From Mucilaginibacter sp. (GTDB taxonomy: Bacteria > Bacteroidota > Bacteroidia > Sphingobacteriales > Sphingobacteriaceae), in the NCBI GenBank assembly GCA_028287895.1, contig JAQBOV010000058.1:24054-88053 (forward strand): DNA of 64,000 nucleotides, in the 5' to 3' direction. The notes under the pieces are model-generated. The model worked only from the letters and a program-made list of their open reading frames with translations, did no database searches and was not told the origin of the DNA. A program made the translations under genes and the position numbers. Positions 1 to 9,480 of this stretch are shown in pieces. The number at the start of each line of letters is the position of its first letter. The stretch's first letter is position 1.

Positions 1-240
1 AACAAGTTCCAAGGAATTGATCCATTATTCGTGTTGCCATAGGTAAAAGCCTCGATTTTACGCTGCCCCCCAAAAGTTAGAAGTGCATACCGGCAATTGA
101 CTATTGCCTGTGCAGTATAAACGTACGGCGCAGGCTGCGGGCAACGCCAGATTCCGGTTTGCAGTTAAAGTTTGCAGTAGGACAGCCGTATAAACCCCTA
201 CCTCCCCTTCGCAAAGAACCACGCCGGCCTGCCCTTGTTA
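1..240. other. Gene-free left edge, GC-richer, possible repeat or gene remnant
   Basis: No convincing gene. This stretch is richer in GC than the AT-rich DNA that follows (241-419). Two overlapping minus-strand frames stay open for roughly 55-60 codons across about 1-235, but neither shows a start codon or a family motif I recognise. It may be the edge of a minus-strand gene running off the window, a decayed gene, or a dispersed repeat. I cannot decide from this sequence. Confidence 0.3.
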
Positions 241-249
241 ACACCCAAA

Positions 250-304
250 TAACTTAATCAACCACTTAATCCCACCCAATTAAGCACGTAACTCAATCTC
301 AACA
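250..304. repeat. AATCAACC-type AT-rich dispersed repeat, copy 1
   Basis: The words AATCAACCACTTAA and AACTCAATCTCAAC occur just upstream of the promoter of the helicase gene. The same wording returns at about 1878-1915, 14224-14272 and 35640-35730, each time a short distance upstream of a plus-strand gene. Function unknown. Confidence 0.5.
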
Positions 305-312
305 AAAAACCG

Positions 313-320
313 TATCTTTG
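313..320 (+). promoter_or_regulatory. Bacteroidota -7 promoter box (TATCTTTG) for the helicase gene
   Basis: TATCTTTG fits the Bacteroidota -7 consensus TAnnTTTG. No good -33 TTTG at about 19 nt spacing is visible. Transcription from here would give a leader of roughly 90-100 nt before the ATG at 420, long enough for regulation of the kind known for cold-inducible RNA helicase genes, though I see no specific element. Confidence 0.5.
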
Positions 321-419
321 CAAAAAATAATTACCCGTTCGCTTACGGCTTTGATTTATCCAGACGACTCTTCAGATCCGCTTATGCATTCGCGTTAGCA
401 CATATACATTAGATACAAC

Positions 420-1685
420 ATGTCATTCGAAAATTTAAAATTAATTGAGCCTATCCTCAGGGCCTTAAAAACCGAGGGATATACAACACCTACCCCTATA
501 CAGGAACAAGCCATACCGATCGTATTGCAACATACTGACCTGTTGGGCTGCGCACAAACCGGCACCGGTAAAACGGCTGCTTTTGCTATACCCATCCTGC
601 AGTTATTGTACCAGGACAGGCTGCAGCACAAGGAGCAAAAAACCATAAAGGCCCTGATTTTAACGCCAACACGTGAACTTGCCATACAAATTGGCGAAAG
701 TTTTGCCGCTTACGGCAGGCACACCGGTTTAAAACATTTGGTAATATTCGGCGGGGTTTCGCAAAATCCGCAGGTGGATGCTTTACGCCGCGGTGTTGAT
801 ATTCTGGTTGCCACACCGGGTCGTTTACTGGATCTGATGAACCAAAAATTTATTCACCTCGACCATATTAAAATGCTGGTTTTGGATGAGGCCGACCGGA
901 TGCTGGACATGGGCTTTGTGCACGATGTGAAAAAGATCATCGCCAAGGTTCCTGCCAAAAGACAAACGCTGTTCTTCTCGGCGACCATGCCGAATGAAAT
1001 TCAGCAACTGGCAAATACCATACTAACCAAACCCGAAAAAGTGGAAGTTACCCCGGTATCCTCTACTGCAGATACCATACAGCAATCGTTGTTTTATGTG
1101 GAGAAATCGGATAAACGCTCATTGCTGATCCACTTATTAAAGGATAGAACCATCAAAACGGCTTTGGTATTCACCCGCACCAAGCACGGTGCAGATAAAG
1201 TGGTGAAGGACCTGGTACGCGTAGGTATCACTGCTGAGGCTATACATGGCAATAAATCACAAAATGCACGTCAACGGGCTTTAACAAATTTCAAGAACCG
1301 TACGACACGTGTGCTGATCGCTACAGATATTGCTGCACGTGGTATTGATATTGACGAGCTAACGCACGTGATCAATTATGAATTGCCGAACATACCCGAA
1401 ACGTATGTGCACCGTATAGGCCGTACTGGTCGCGCCGGGGCAAGCGGTATCGCATTTTCATTCTGCGACCAGGAGGAGATTGAATTTCTGAAAGATATTC
1501 ATAAGCTGATATCAAAATCCATCCCGGTAAATGAAGAGCATCCCTACCCGATGAGTCCGTCTGCAATTGTGAAAAAAATGGAACCTGCCAAAAACGGTTC
1601 GAGCCATCGTCACCAGCAATCATCCGGTCACAGGGATGGGAAGAAACGGTTTGGGGCGACCAGAAGCGGTGGAAACAGGCGGTAG
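420..1685 (+). CDS. DEAD-box ATP-dependent RNA helicase, RhlE-like
   Basis: ATP-dependent RNA helicase of the RhlE branch, expected to remodel RNA duplexes in ribosome assembly or RNA decay. The 421-residue protein has an N-terminal Q motif ([11 protein letters not shown], about residue 23), Walker A AQTGTGKT (about 45-52), PTRELA, the Walker B DEAD motif in [13 protein letters not shown], the SAT motif FFSATMP, and the C-terminal RecA-lobe motifs [11 protein letters not shown] and [10 protein letters not shown]. The last 40 or so residues form a basic, Arg/Gly/His-rich tail, usual in RhlE proteins and likely to bind RNA. It is transcribed alone. RhlE, CshA and DeaD paralogues are hard to separate, so no gene symbol is given. 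Confidence 0.93.
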   Translation: MSFENLKLIEPILRALKTEGYTTPTPIQEQAIPIVLQHTDLLGCAQTGTGKTAAFAIPILQLLYQDRLQHKEQKTIKALILTPTRELAIQIGESFAAYGRHTGLKHLVIFGGVSQNPQVDALRRGVDILVATPGRLLDLMNQKFIHLDHIKMLVLDEADRMLDMGFVHDVKKIIAKVPAKRQTLFFSATMPNEIQQLANTILTKPEKVEVTPVSSTADTIQQSLFYVEKSDKRSLLIHLLKDRTIKTALVFTRTKHGADKVVKDLVRVGITAEAIHGNKSQNARQRALTNFKNRTTRVLIATDIAARGIDIDELTHVINYELPNIPETYVHRIGRTGRAGASGIAFSFCDQEEIEFLKDIHKLISKSIPVNEEHPYPMSPSAIVKKMEPAKNGSSHRHQQSSGHRDGKKRFGATRSGGNRR

Positions 1686-1704
1686 CTAAAATACTGAACG
1701 CCTA

Positions 1705-1838
1705 TTTGACTCACCCTGTCGTTGTTTGGGCGACATCCCTCTGTTCGGCAAGCCGGAAAGAGGGAATTTATTTTCCATTTTCGTTTCGTTTTTAAACCCG
1801 CTTTGCCCCTAGGCGGAGAGAGGGTGATCCGGCCAAAC
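1705..1838. repeat. GC-rich imperfect palindromic repeat (REP-like)
   Basis: Purine-rich and pyrimidine-rich arms alternate here: CTCACCCTGTCG and ATCCCTCTG on one side, GGAAAGAGGGA and GGAGAGAGGGTGATCC on the other. They can fold into one or two hairpins. The plus-strand frame across 1722-1937 is an accident of the repeat, with no family motif. The style resembles the intergenic palindromic repeats common in Mucilaginibacter and Pedobacter. Confidence 0.5.
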
Positions 1839-1877
1839 GCAGATCAGGTAAGTAAACTCGGCGCATTGGAAATCGAA

Positions 1878-1915
1878 CTCCACCAACCACTTAACGCACT
1901 CAACCAACAAAACCC
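1878..1915. repeat. AATCAACC-type dispersed repeat, copy 2
   Basis: CACCAACCACTTAACGCACTCAACCAAC is matched in wording by the copies at about 250, 14224 and 35640. It lies about 55 nt upstream of the ATG at 1970. Confidence 0.45.
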
Positions 1916-1969
1916 TTGCACCGTTGAAAATAATTAAATAGCTTTAAACGAAATTTCAAACGATCGGTG

Positions 1970-2266
1970 ATGAAACGCTTTCTTAATCTTTTTAAGAACA
2001 AATATTTTTTAGTTAGCACCGCCTTTTTGGTATGGATGATATTCTTTGACAGGAACGACCTGTTCTCGCAATATGAATATCATCAGCAGGTTAACACACT
2101 AAAACAAGAGCGCGATTTTTACCAGAAAGAAACCGCCAAAGTTCACCAGGACCTGGATGAACTCACTTCCAACAAAGAAAAACTCGAAAAATTCGCCCGC
2201 GAAAAGTACCTGATGAAGAAAAGCAATGAGGATGTTTTTGTGATAGTTAAAGAAAAAAAGGATTGA
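1970..2266 (+). CDS. Septum formation initiator family protein (FtsB/DivIC-like)
   Basis: Small bitopic division protein of the FtsB/DivIC family. In other bacteria these pair with FtsL and FtsQ at the septum to activate cell-wall synthesis. The 98-residue product has a short cytoplasmic N-terminus, one membrane helix (about residues 11-26), then a periplasmic heptad-like coiled coil (QQVNTLKQERDFYQKETAKV, about 35-75) and the EKFAREKYLMKK segment typical of the family. The frame also opens at a GTG at 1967; the adjacent ATG at 1970 was chosen. Family assignment rests on topology and the AREKY(L/Y)MKK-type motif. Confidence 0.85.
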   Translation: MKRFLNLFKNKYFLVSTAFLVWMIFFDRNDLFSQYEYHQQVNTLKQERDFYQKETAKVHQDLDELTSNKEKLEKFAREKYLMKKSNEDVFVIVKEKKD

Positions 2267-2308
2267 GGAGCTCAGCTGTCTGATGTCCAGTGCATCTGTT
2301 TTATATAG

Positions 2309-2550
2309 ATGAGTAAAACTTTTTTTGACCTCGATGTCTGTCGTCTTGAAAATGAGTATGCGATGAAATATATTCATTAACTTAAAACCAGGTCTTTTCT
2401 TAAATCAGAACTCATTCGTCAGATCGATGACCCATGGCGGTCCATCTGTGCAGATATTGCAAGCGGCGGCAGGGAATTTATGAAAGTGGATTTAAAAAGT
2501 TTGTAGTCTACTCAATGGGCTCATTACAGAAAGCCAAATCATGGCCGCAG
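2309..2550 (+). pseudogene. Decayed four-helix-bundle (23S rRNA IVS-type) protein gene
   Basis: Reading across frames recovers an ordered series of fragments: MSKTFFDLDVCRLENEYAMK from the ATG at 2309, then ELIRQIDDPWRSICADIASG (about 2411-2470), then KKFVVYSMGSLQKAKS (about 2497-2545). This follows the layout of the four-helix-bundle family: FEDLxVW start, TSQIRRAxxSIxxNIAEG core, then a FxxxAxGSLxExxxQL segment. Stops and at least two frame changes separate the fragments, so no full protein can be made. These genes are common in Bacteroidota and often occur as accessory copies. The match is from memory of the family, not from alignment. Confidence 0.5.
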
Positions 2551-2578
2551 TTTGCCTTACCATGTGAATCTCCCGGCA

Positions 2579-4669
2579 TCACAGCTCCCCTTCCCGTTTC
2601 CTTACCAACCATTCAACACTTAACAATACAACAATCAAAACAAATATCCATTTCAAATCTACCAGGTCGCTGTAGTGCTTATCTTCATAAACCACCGTTT
2701 TGATGTTCTCATTTCTGCGGATAAGACCGGCGAGTTGACTGATCTGTGAAGGCTGCAGCATTTGTCCGCCTGATTGTTTTGACAGATCATAAAGCAGGCG
2801 GTGATCGGCGGCGCTCTGGCGCGTTTCAAGGTTTAATGGTTTGACACTCAACTGCCCGGTTGCCGTAAATGCCCGGTTTGCTAATTTGGTGCTTGCAGTG
2901 TAACGGTATTCGTCTACCGGCAGGGTCCCTGCATCCAATTGATAACTTTGACCATTGCGGGTAAACAGGAAGCTGTAATTTTTACCCGCACGGCTTTTCA
3001 GCTCAATCCTGACATCGGGAGTGTTCACCAGTTCCAGTGCATCATTATACAGTTCGGCGTTCAGTATTACGCTTTCACCTTCGTCAAAAATATTTTTGGC
3101 AGCATATACCCTGAAACGCTGCCGGTTACTATTTGCTGTAAGGTATTGCACACTCTGTCCCAGCAATTCTTCCAAAGCGTTGTGATTACCATAAGTATTA
3201 TATTCCGCAAGGGCCCAGCGCCATAAACCCTCGCCTGTTAACACAGCTACCCTGCGGCCATTTTCATCACTGAATGATAATAACGGATAAGGGGTGGGCA
3301 GTTCACCTATTTTTTGTTTGAACAATGCCTGTCCGGCCCCGTTACTGCTGTAGTTGCCAAAAGGTGCCAGCAAAGGCGGCAACTGGCTCAATTTTTTCCG
3401 GGTGGAATCAGACAAGGTAAAAAGAGAAAATTCCGTTACCTGCTGCGCAAATACTTCCTGCATATCCTCGCGTCCCGAATTGATCTGCACTAATTTTTGC
3501 TCAGCGTTTAATTGCGGCAGATCAGTTTGCGCACCTACCGTATACCAGACCGGCACCTTACTTTTGGTAATAAAAGTTTGCAACGCAGCTGAACTGCCAG
3601 AGGCAACCTGGTATAAAATAAGGAGGCTATAATCGGTTATTTTTAATTGTGGCAGATCGTTCAGCAAGCTTGTTTTTACTTCATAGTTCCGGTTGCTTTC
3701 TATCGATTGCTTGATAACACTAATATCAGGATGCGGACTATTATAAAGCAGCAGTATCTTTTGCCTGGCATCCAGCACATCTATATAAATCGTTTCGGTA
3801 TTGTTTTGTACCGAAACCTCATTTTTAACCGGGGCAATATTGATCGTAAATTTGCGCGTACCTTTTTTATCCGCATTTAATTTGATCGGAATTACTTTCC
3901 GGAAATTATCAGATGTCACTGCGCTGGTCTGTGCAAATAACTGTTTGTTATCTTCGGCTACCGTCAGGCGTATATTTTCGCCTTTGGCCTGGTAAGCCTC
4001 CGCTAAAACCTCTACCGCAAAATCATTCCCTAAATAGGCCGTTTTATTATAATTAACGTTGCCGATCAGCAGGTCGCGCTTGGCGACCGTATCGCCTAAA
4101 GCAATGGTATAAATGCTGGCCTTTAAGTTCTTAGCCTCATACTGCGGATCGCTGCCCTGGTTATATAAGCCATCGGTAGCCAGTACTAATGCGCCGATGT
4201 TCTGGTTTACAAAACGTTCGTTCAGTTGATGAATAGCAGAGGAGATATTGGTTTGCCTGCCATCAAACCTGGTGGAAAGGCCATCTTTAATATCCTGGCT
4301 GAAATTGAACTCACGCACATCATACTGATCGCCTAATTGTTGTTTTAATTCAGAAAGACCTTTTATAAGCTTTGGAGCGGGGTCCGGGCTGAGGCCAAAT
4401 AGCTTTACAGACTCTGAATTGTCCTGGGCGATCAATACCAGGGGTTTCTGCGGATTATAAGCCACCGAGCTTACCAAGGGCGCTATCAATAAAAATGACA
4501 GGATAAATACAGCGATAGTCCTTGTGGCAAATAACCCATAACGGGCGGCTTTGCTCAGACTTACCGGCTGCCGGTACATCAGCCAGGCGTAAAGTAAAGC
4601 CAGCAACAGGCAAACAGGTGTCCACCATCCTGAAACCGTTCCCCAAGTAACCGAAAATAAAAGCTGCAT
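2579..4669 (-). CDS. Membrane-anchored VWA-domain protein
   Basis: 696-residue membrane protein with a von Willebrand factor A-like domain; function unknown. Two membrane helices lie at the N-terminus (about residues 10-28 and 45-68) and one near the C-terminus (WIFVLIVVLLSVEWLV), placing most of the chain outside the cytoplasm. A MIDAS-like DNSES motif sits in VLIAQDNSESVKLFG, and LVLATDGLYNQGSDP is the usual VWA beta-strand with its following loop. The middle has Ig-like beta-rich sequence. The topology is like Bacteroidota VWA proteins near Bat-type operons, but no bat, MoxR or DUF58 gene is adjacent. It stands alone with its own upstream spacer. Confidence 0.75.
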   Translation of the reverse strand: MQLLFSVTWGTVSGWWTPVCLLLALLYAWLMYRQPVSLSKAARYGLFATRTIAVFILSFLLIAPLVSSVAYNPQKPLVLIAQDNSESVKLFGLSPDPAPKLIKGLSELKQQLGDQYDVREFNFSQDIKDGLSTRFDGRQTNISSAIHQLNERFVNQNIGALVLATDGLYNQGSDPQYEAKNLKASIYTIALGDTVAKRDLLIGNVNYNKTAYLGNDFAVEVLAEAYQAKGENIRLTVAEDNKQLFAQTSAVTSDNFRKVIPIKLNADKKGTRKFTINIAPVKNEVSVQNNTETIYIDVLDARQKILLLYNSPHPDISVIKQSIESNRNYEVKTSLLNDLPQLKITDYSLLILYQVASGSSAALQTFITKSKVPVWYTVGAQTDLPQLNAEQKLVQINSGREDMQEVFAQQVTEFSLFTLSDSTRKKLSQLPPLLAPFGNYSSNGAGQALFKQKIGELPTPYPLLSFSDENGRRVAVLTGEGLWRWALAEYNTYGNHNALEELLGQSVQYLTANSNRQRFRVYAAKNIFDEGESVILNAELYNDALELVNTPDVRIELKSRAGKNYSFLFTRNGQSYQLDAGTLPVDEYRYTASTKLANRAFTATGQLSVKPLNLETRQSAADHRLLYDLSKQSGGQMLQPSQISQLAGLIRRNENIKTVVYEDKHYSDLVDLKWIFVLIVVLLSVEWLVRKREGEL

Positions 4670-4878
4670 ATTTTTACGTTATACGTATGGCGTAATACGT
4701 TTATGCGCAAAATGCGAAAATATAATGAATGTTAGGATGACATATTTGTCAAACACCACTTCATAGAAAAATCGCCTATCGGATTACCCGGTCAATGATA
4801 TCCTCAAAGCCATTTTCATAAAAATTTTGTTTTGAAATAAACTGGCTCAGTATGCAAGACTTAGAACTCAAAACGCTC
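4670..4878. promoter_or_regulatory. Spacer with near-palindromes upstream of the VWA gene
   Basis: TGACATATTTGTCA (4738-4751) is a 5+5 nt inverted repeat that could be an operator or part of a promoter. An imperfect palindrome, ACGTTATACG and CGTAATACGT around TATGG, lies at 4676-4700, next to the VWA gene start. No known regulator site is recognised. Confidence 0.3.
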
Positions 4879-5622
4879 TTACAGCATCCCGCCATCAACA
4901 GGGATCACCTGCCCGGTGATATAGGAGGCCATATCTGATGCCAGGAAAACGCAGGCATTAGCCACATCTTCCGTTTCGCCGCCGCGTTTAAGCGGGATAG
5001 CTTGTGCCCAGCCTTCAACCACTTTAGGGTCTAATATTTCAGTCATTTCAGTTTTGATAAAACCAGGGGCAACCACATTGGTACGTATGTTACGTGAGCC
5101 TAATTCTTTGGCAACAGATTTAGAAAAACCGATAATACCAGCTTTTGAAGCAGCATAATTAGCCTGTCCTGCATTACCCTGTACGCCTACTACCGAACTC
5201 ATGTTAATGAAAACACCAAAGCGGTTTTTCATCATGATCCTGGATGCCGCTTTGGTCACATTAAATATCGATTTCAGGTTGACATCCAGCACCTCATCCC
5301 AGTTCTGCTCGGTCATGCGCATCAGCAAGCCATCTTTGGTGATACCGGCGTTGTTCACTACAATATGCAGTGTACCAAAATCAGCAACGATATCATTCAC
5401 CAGTTTCTCGGCCTGATCAAATTTAGAAGCATCTGAACGATAGCCTTTTATTTTAGTACCAAAGCTTTGTAATTCCTGCTCCAAAGCCTGCCCCTTTTCA
5501 ACAGACGACAAGTAGGTGAACGCCACGTTGGCGCCATGTTCAGCAAATTTCTCAGCTATTTTACGGCCTATACCTTTTGAAGCACCTGTAATAAGTGCGG
5601 TTTTTCCTTCTAATAATTTCAT
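4879..5622 (-). CDS. fabG: 3-oxoacyl-[acyl-carrier-protein] reductase
   Basis: NADPH-dependent short-chain dehydrogenase that reduces 3-oxoacyl-ACP to 3-hydroxyacyl-ACP in fatty-acid elongation. The 247-residue length is normal. It shows the glycine-rich nucleotide motif TGASKGIG (about 13-20), the NNAG motif (VVNNAGITKDGL), the catalytic Ser in INMSSVVG, the YAASKAG catalytic Tyr/Lys pair (about 151-157), and the C-terminal ASYITGQVIPVDGGML that is close to the FabG consensus. A TATCTTCG sequence about 35 nt upstream on the minus strand is a near match to the -7 box. It is not in a fab cluster here. Confidence 0.92.
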   Translation of the reverse strand: MKLLEGKTALITGASKGIGRKIAEKFAEHGANVAFTYLSSVEKGQALEQELQSFGTKIKGYRSDASKFDQAEKLVNDIVADFGTLHIVVNNAGITKDGLLMRMTEQNWDEVLDVNLKSIFNVTKAASRIMMKNRFGVFINMSSVVGVQGNAGQANYAASKAGIIGFSKSVAKELGSRNIRTNVVAPGFIKTEMTEILDPKVVEGWAQAIPLKRGGETEDVANACVFLASDMASYITGQVIPVDGGML

Positions 5623-5728
5623 AAACGTTTTTAGAATGATTTCGGGGGTCGAAGATACTTATTTAGCGTGAAAGTCGGAAAGATGTTAGTTCAGGGCTGA
5701 TCGTTCATGCTCATGCTTCATTCTGATA

Positions 5729-5923
5729 TTAAAGATGACGGTATTCCTGTTGTAACTGTAATAAACACGCCGCACACAAACACCCCTCATACAATTCACT
5801 TACATATTGTGTTTCATTAAGTGACAACTGCACTTTCGTGCACTGGCATTTGGTGAATGAATTCGCTTTACATTCAAATGCCGACTGGCAGCGTTCACAG
5901 CGGATGATCTCGTGTTTGTTCAT
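5729..5923 (-). CDS. Small cysteine-rich CWC-type protein
   Basis: 64-residue protein with seven cysteines: CERCQSAFEC near the N-terminus, CQC in the middle, and CLCAAC near the C-terminus. The spacing suggests one zinc-binding or other metal site. It resembles the short cysteine-rich CWC family of Bacteroidota and Proteobacteria, whose function is unknown. It lies upstream of fabG and downstream of nrdA on the same strand, separated from nrdA by a hairpin-forming repeat. The regular Cys pattern supports a real gene despite its size. Confidence 0.7.
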   Translation of the reverse strand: MNKHEIIRCERCQSAFECKANSFTKCQCTKVQLSLNETQYVSELYEGCLCAACLLQLQQEYRHL

Positions 5924-5930
5924 CTTTTGT

Positions 5931-5992
5931 CCGTGGTCGATAGTCCATAGTTAGTAAAATTAAAAAAAAACTATGGGCTATCGTCCATCGAG
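5931..5992. repeat. Inverted repeat between nrdA and the CWC gene
   Basis: CGATAGTCCATAGTT (5938-5952) pairs with AACTATGGGCTATCG (5969-5983) with one mismatch, across a 16-nt AT-rich loop. On the minus strand the 3' arm follows a T run, so the hairpin could stop or protect nrdA transcripts. The wording (tagtccatag, gtccatcg) looks like a Bacteroidota dispersed repeat rather than a simple terminator. Confidence 0.55.
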
Positions 5993-5999
5993 CTAAAAT

Positions 6000-8378
6000 T
6001 TATGCCGAGCAGGTCACGCATCCCTCATCCATTGAACAACTTGGACCAAGGGGTATTTCATCGGCCACTTGTTCTACATGTTCAGGGATCACAGGCTCCA
6101 TATTTTTGCCGCCCTGGTTCTCCACTGTAAATTTAACCGCTTGTGAGGCCGCCTGGGTACGCAGGTAATACATACCGGTTTTCAAACCTTTTTTCCAGGC
6201 GTAAAAATGCATAGAAGTTAGTTTAGATGCATTGGGCGAATTGATAAACAGGTTTAACGATTGCGACTGACAGATATAAGCGCCCCTATCCGCCGCCATA
6301 TCGATGATGTTGCGCATCTTGATCTCCCACACGGTTTTGTACAGGTCCTTCAGTTCCTGTGGAATCTCAGCGATATCCTGAACAGAACCATTTGCGCTGA
6401 TAATCTTATCCTTCATTGTATTATCCCACAAGCCACGGTTAACCAGGTCACGCAGCAAGAATTTATTGACGATGATAAATTCACCGCTCAGTACCCTGCG
6501 GGTATAAATATTAGAGGTATAAGGTTCAAAGCATTCGTTATTACCCAATATTTGCGAGGTAGATGCAGTTGGCATCGGCGCCACCAGCAGTGAGTTGCGT
6601 ACGCCATGGTTCATCACATCCAAACGCAGGTTTTCCCAATCCCATCTGCCGGTATCCGGTTTTACACCCCATAGGTCAAACTGGAACTTACCCTTTGACA
6701 ATGGCGAACCTTTAAACGTTTCATAAGCGCCTTCTTTTATAGCCAGGTCTTTTGAAGCGGTCATGGCTGCAAAGTAGATGGTTTCAAATATTTCTTTGTT
6801 CAACTGCTTGGCCTGATCGCTCTCAAAAGGTAAACGCAGCAGGATAAAAGCATCGGCCAGCCCTTGCACACCTAACCCAATCGGGCGATGGCGAAGGTTG
6901 GAATAGCGTGCCTCTTCAACAGGATAATAATTATTATCAATAATGCGGTTCAGGTTCAATGTTACATGGTAAGTCACCTCATATAACTTTTCATGATCGA
7001 ACATACCATCCCTGATATATCTCGGCAAAGCCAGCGAAGCAAGATTACAAACGGCCACTTCGCCGGCCGATGTATATTCCATGATCTCGGTACACAGGTT
7101 GGAGCTTTTGATAGTGCCCAAATTTTGCTGGTTCGATTTGCCGTTGGCGGCATCTTTATATAATAAATAAGGGGTGCCCGTTTCTACCTGCGCATCGAGT
7201 ACGGCAAACCACAGATCCTGGGCTTTTACGGTCTTGCGGGCACGGCCTTCACTTTCATATTTTTCATATAGGGCCTCAAATTCCACTCCCCAGCAATCGG
7301 CCAGTCCGGGTGCTTCGTGCGGGCAGAACAAGCTCCAGTTCTCATTGGCCTCTACCCTTTTCATAAACAGGTCTGATACCCAAAGGGCATAAAACAAATC
7401 GCGGGCACGCATCTCTTCCTTACCGTGGTTCTTGCGCAGGTCTAAAAACTCAAAGATGTCTGCATGCCATGGCTCCAGATAAATAGCAAAGGCGCCTTTA
7501 CGCTTGCCCCCACCCTGATCAACATAGCGGGCCGTGTCATTAAACACCCGCAGCATCGGAATTATGCCATTGCTGGTACCATTAGTGCCACTGATATACG
7601 AACCCGTAGCTCTCACATTATGAATGCTTAAGCCTATTCCTCCCGCACTTTGCGATATTTTAGCGGTTTGTTTCAGTGTATCATAAATACCATCGATGCT
7701 ATCGTCCTTCATCGTCAGCAAAAAGCAGGATGACATTTGCGGCTTCGGCGTACCGGCGTTGAAAAGTGTTGGCGTAGCATGGGTAAACCAGCGCTCGCTC
7801 ATCAGGTTATAAGTTTTGATCACGCTGTCGATATCGCTTTTATGGATACCTACCGATACACGCATAAATAAATGCTGGGGGCGTTCGGCTATTTTACCAT
7901 CAAGTTTCAACAGGTACGATTTTTCAAGGGTTTTAAAACCGAAATAATCAAAGCCAAAATCACGGTCGTAAATAATGGTACTGTCCAGCAGTTCGGCATT
8001 CGCCTGTATTACTTCCCAAACATCATCGGCCAGCAAGGATGCATCTTTACCGGTCTTGGCATCCACATAGCCATGCAGCCTGCGCATGGTTTCCGAAAAC
8101 GATTTGATGGTATTTTTATGCAGATTGGATACCGCTATGCGCGAAGCGAGCAAGGCATAATCCGGGTGTTTGGTAGTTAACGACGCTGCCGTTTCTGCGG
8201 CCAGGTTATCCAGCTCGGATGTTGTTACGCCGTCATACAAACCCTCGATTACCTTTTTTGCCACATCGATCGGATCAACCAATGCGGGATTTAAACTATA
8301 GCACAGCTTCTCAATGCGTGCCGTTATTTTATCGAATTTTACGGTTTCCTTTTTACCGTCTCTTTTTATTACATACAT
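6000..8378 (-). CDS. nrdA: Ribonucleoside-diphosphate reductase class Ia, alpha (large) subunit
   Basis: Catalytic subunit of class Ia ribonucleotide reductase, which makes deoxynucleotides from ribonucleoside diphosphates using a radical passed from NrdB. The 792-residue protein begins with an ATP-cone ([18 protein letters not shown], residues 1-90) for allosteric activity control. The first redox Cys is in [11 protein letters not shown]; the active-site N/C/E triad is in [10 protein letters not shown]; the second redox Cys is in [10 protein letters not shown]; and the tail [12 protein letters not shown] carries the C-terminal CxxC that re-reduces the active site. It follows nrdB by 22-28 nt and shares its transcript and riboswitch. 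Confidence 0.96.
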   Translation of the reverse strand: MYVIKRDGKKETVKFDKITARIEKLCYSLNPALVDPIDVAKKVIEGLYDGVTTSELDNLAAETAASLTTKHPDYALLASRIAVSNLHKNTIKSFSETMRRLHGYVDAKTGKDASLLADDVWEVIQANAELLDSTIIYDRDFGFDYFGFKTLEKSYLLKLDGKIAERPQHLFMRVSVGIHKSDIDSVIKTYNLMSERWFTHATPTLFNAGTPKPQMSSCFLLTMKDDSIDGIYDTLKQTAKISQSAGGIGLSIHNVRATGSYISGTNGTSNGIIPMLRVFNDTARYVDQGGGKRKGAFAIYLEPWHADIFEFLDLRKNHGKEEMRARDLFYALWVSDLFMKRVEANENWSLFCPHEAPGLADCWGVEFEALYEKYESEGRARKTVKAQDLWFAVLDAQVETGTPYLLYKDAANGKSNQQNLGTIKSSNLCTEIMEYTSAGEVAVCNLASLALPRYIRDGMFDHEKLYEVTYHVTLNLNRIIDNNYYPVEEARYSNLRHRPIGLGVQGLADAFILLRLPFESDQAKQLNKEIFETIYFAAMTASKDLAIKEGAYETFKGSPLSKGKFQFDLWGVKPDTGRWDWENLRLDVMNHGVRNSLLVAPMPTASTSQILGNNECFEPYTSNIYTRRVLSGEFIIVNKFLLRDLVNRGLWDNTMKDKIISANGSVQDIAEIPQELKDLYKTVWEIKMRNIIDMAADRGAYICQSQSLNLFINSPNASKLTSMHFYAWKKGLKTGMYYLRTQAASQAVKFTVENQGGKNMEPVIPEHVEQVADEIPLGPSCSMDEGCVTCSA

Positions 8379-8400
8379 GGGGATAGTGATTAGTGATTAG

Positions 8401-9372
8401 TTAGAAGTCTTCGTTAAGCGTGAACGTTTTTGTTTCGGTAGTATTCAGCACCCCGCTTTTCTGATAATCGCCAACTCGTTTTTCAAAGAAATTGGTTTTC
8501 CCCTGGAGTGATATCATCTCCATAAAATCAAATGGATTGGTCGCATTGTACACCCTGTCATAGCCTAATTCAACCAGCCACCGGTCTGCAACAAATTCAA
8601 TGTATTGACTCATCAGCTTGGCATTCATACCGATCAGCTTTACCGGCAATGCATCGGTCACAAATTCTTTTTCGATCTCGACTGCATCGGTAATGATCTT
8701 CGTAGCTTCTTGCTTGGATAGTTTTTGGCTAAGCATACCATATAACAGGCAGGCAAACTCACAGTGCATGCCTTCATCACGCGAGATGAGCTCATTGCTA
8801 AAAGTTAAGCCGGGCATCAACCCACGCTTTTTGAGCCAGAAAATGGAGCAGAAACTGCCTGAAAAGAAGATACCTTCCACCGCTGCAAATGCCACCAGCC
8901 GTTGCGCAAAAGTGCCGCTATCGATCCACTTGAGCGCCCATTCCGCTTTTTTCTGCACGGCAGGCACGGTATCCATGGCATGGAATAAGCGGTCTTTCTC
9001 GGCCGGATCTTTAATGTAAGTATCGATCAGCAGGGCGTAGGTTTCAGAATGGATATTCTCCATCATGATCTGGAAACCGTAGAAACATCTTGCCTCGGGC
9101 AGCTGAACTTCGCTCATGAAATTTACAGCTAAGTTCTCGTTCACGATGCCATCGCTGGCTGCAAAGAATGCCAGGATGTGTGATATAAAATGCCTTTCGC
9201 CATCATTCAGGTTCTCCCAATGCTTCTGGTCATCCGACAGATCAATCTCTTCGGCTGTCCAGAAACTGGCCTCATGCTTTTTGTACATTTCCCAGATAAG
9301 GGGATAATTGATGGGGAGGATAACAAACCGGTCCTTGTTCTCCCTGAGTAATACTTCGTTTTCCTGTTTCAT
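8401..9372 (-). CDS. nrdB: Ribonucleoside-diphosphate reductase class Ia, beta (small) subunit
   Basis: Di-iron, tyrosyl-radical subunit of class Ia ribonucleotide reductase. [12 protein letters not shown] carries the first Asp/Glu iron ligands; [13 protein letters not shown] has the E-xx-H-xxx-Y arrangement, with Glu and His iron ligands and the radical Tyr, so this is a standard Y-radical protein and not a Tyr-less Ic/Ie variant. [10 protein letters not shown] supplies the later Glu/His ligands. The acidic tail ends TLNEDF, as expected for docking to NrdA. The frame extends to a TTG at 9405; the ATG at 9372 (MKQENEVLL) was chosen because an A-rich stretch lies just before it. It is first in the nrdBA operon, about 108 nt after the riboswitch. 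Confidence 0.95.
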   Translation of the reverse strand: MKQENEVLLRENKDRFVILPINYPLIWEMYKKHEASFWTAEEIDLSDDQKHWENLNDGERHFISHILAFFAASDGIVNENLAVNFMSEVQLPEARCFYGFQIMMENIHSETYALLIDTYIKDPAEKDRLFHAMDTVPAVQKKAEWALKWIDSGTFAQRLVAFAAVEGIFFSGSFCSIFWLKKRGLMPGLTFSNELISRDEGMHCEFACLLYGMLSQKLSKQEATKIITDAVEIEKEFVTDALPVKLIGMNAKLMSQYIEFVADRWLVELGYDRVYNATNPFDFMEMISLQGKTNFFEKRVGDYQKSGVLNTTETKTFTLNEDF

Positions 9373-9480
9373 GCCTAGTCGTTTTTTATTTTTTGGAGTC
9401 GACAAAAGACGATGAACCAGGCACTTTACGGAAGTACAGGGGACAGGGCTTTCGCCAAAACCTTATTCGTGAAAGTTTTG

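Noticed and set aside
1722..1937. 71-codon plus-strand ORF after the helicase gene
   Set aside because: It covers a palindromic repeat and a second repeat; no promoter, motif or coding signal.
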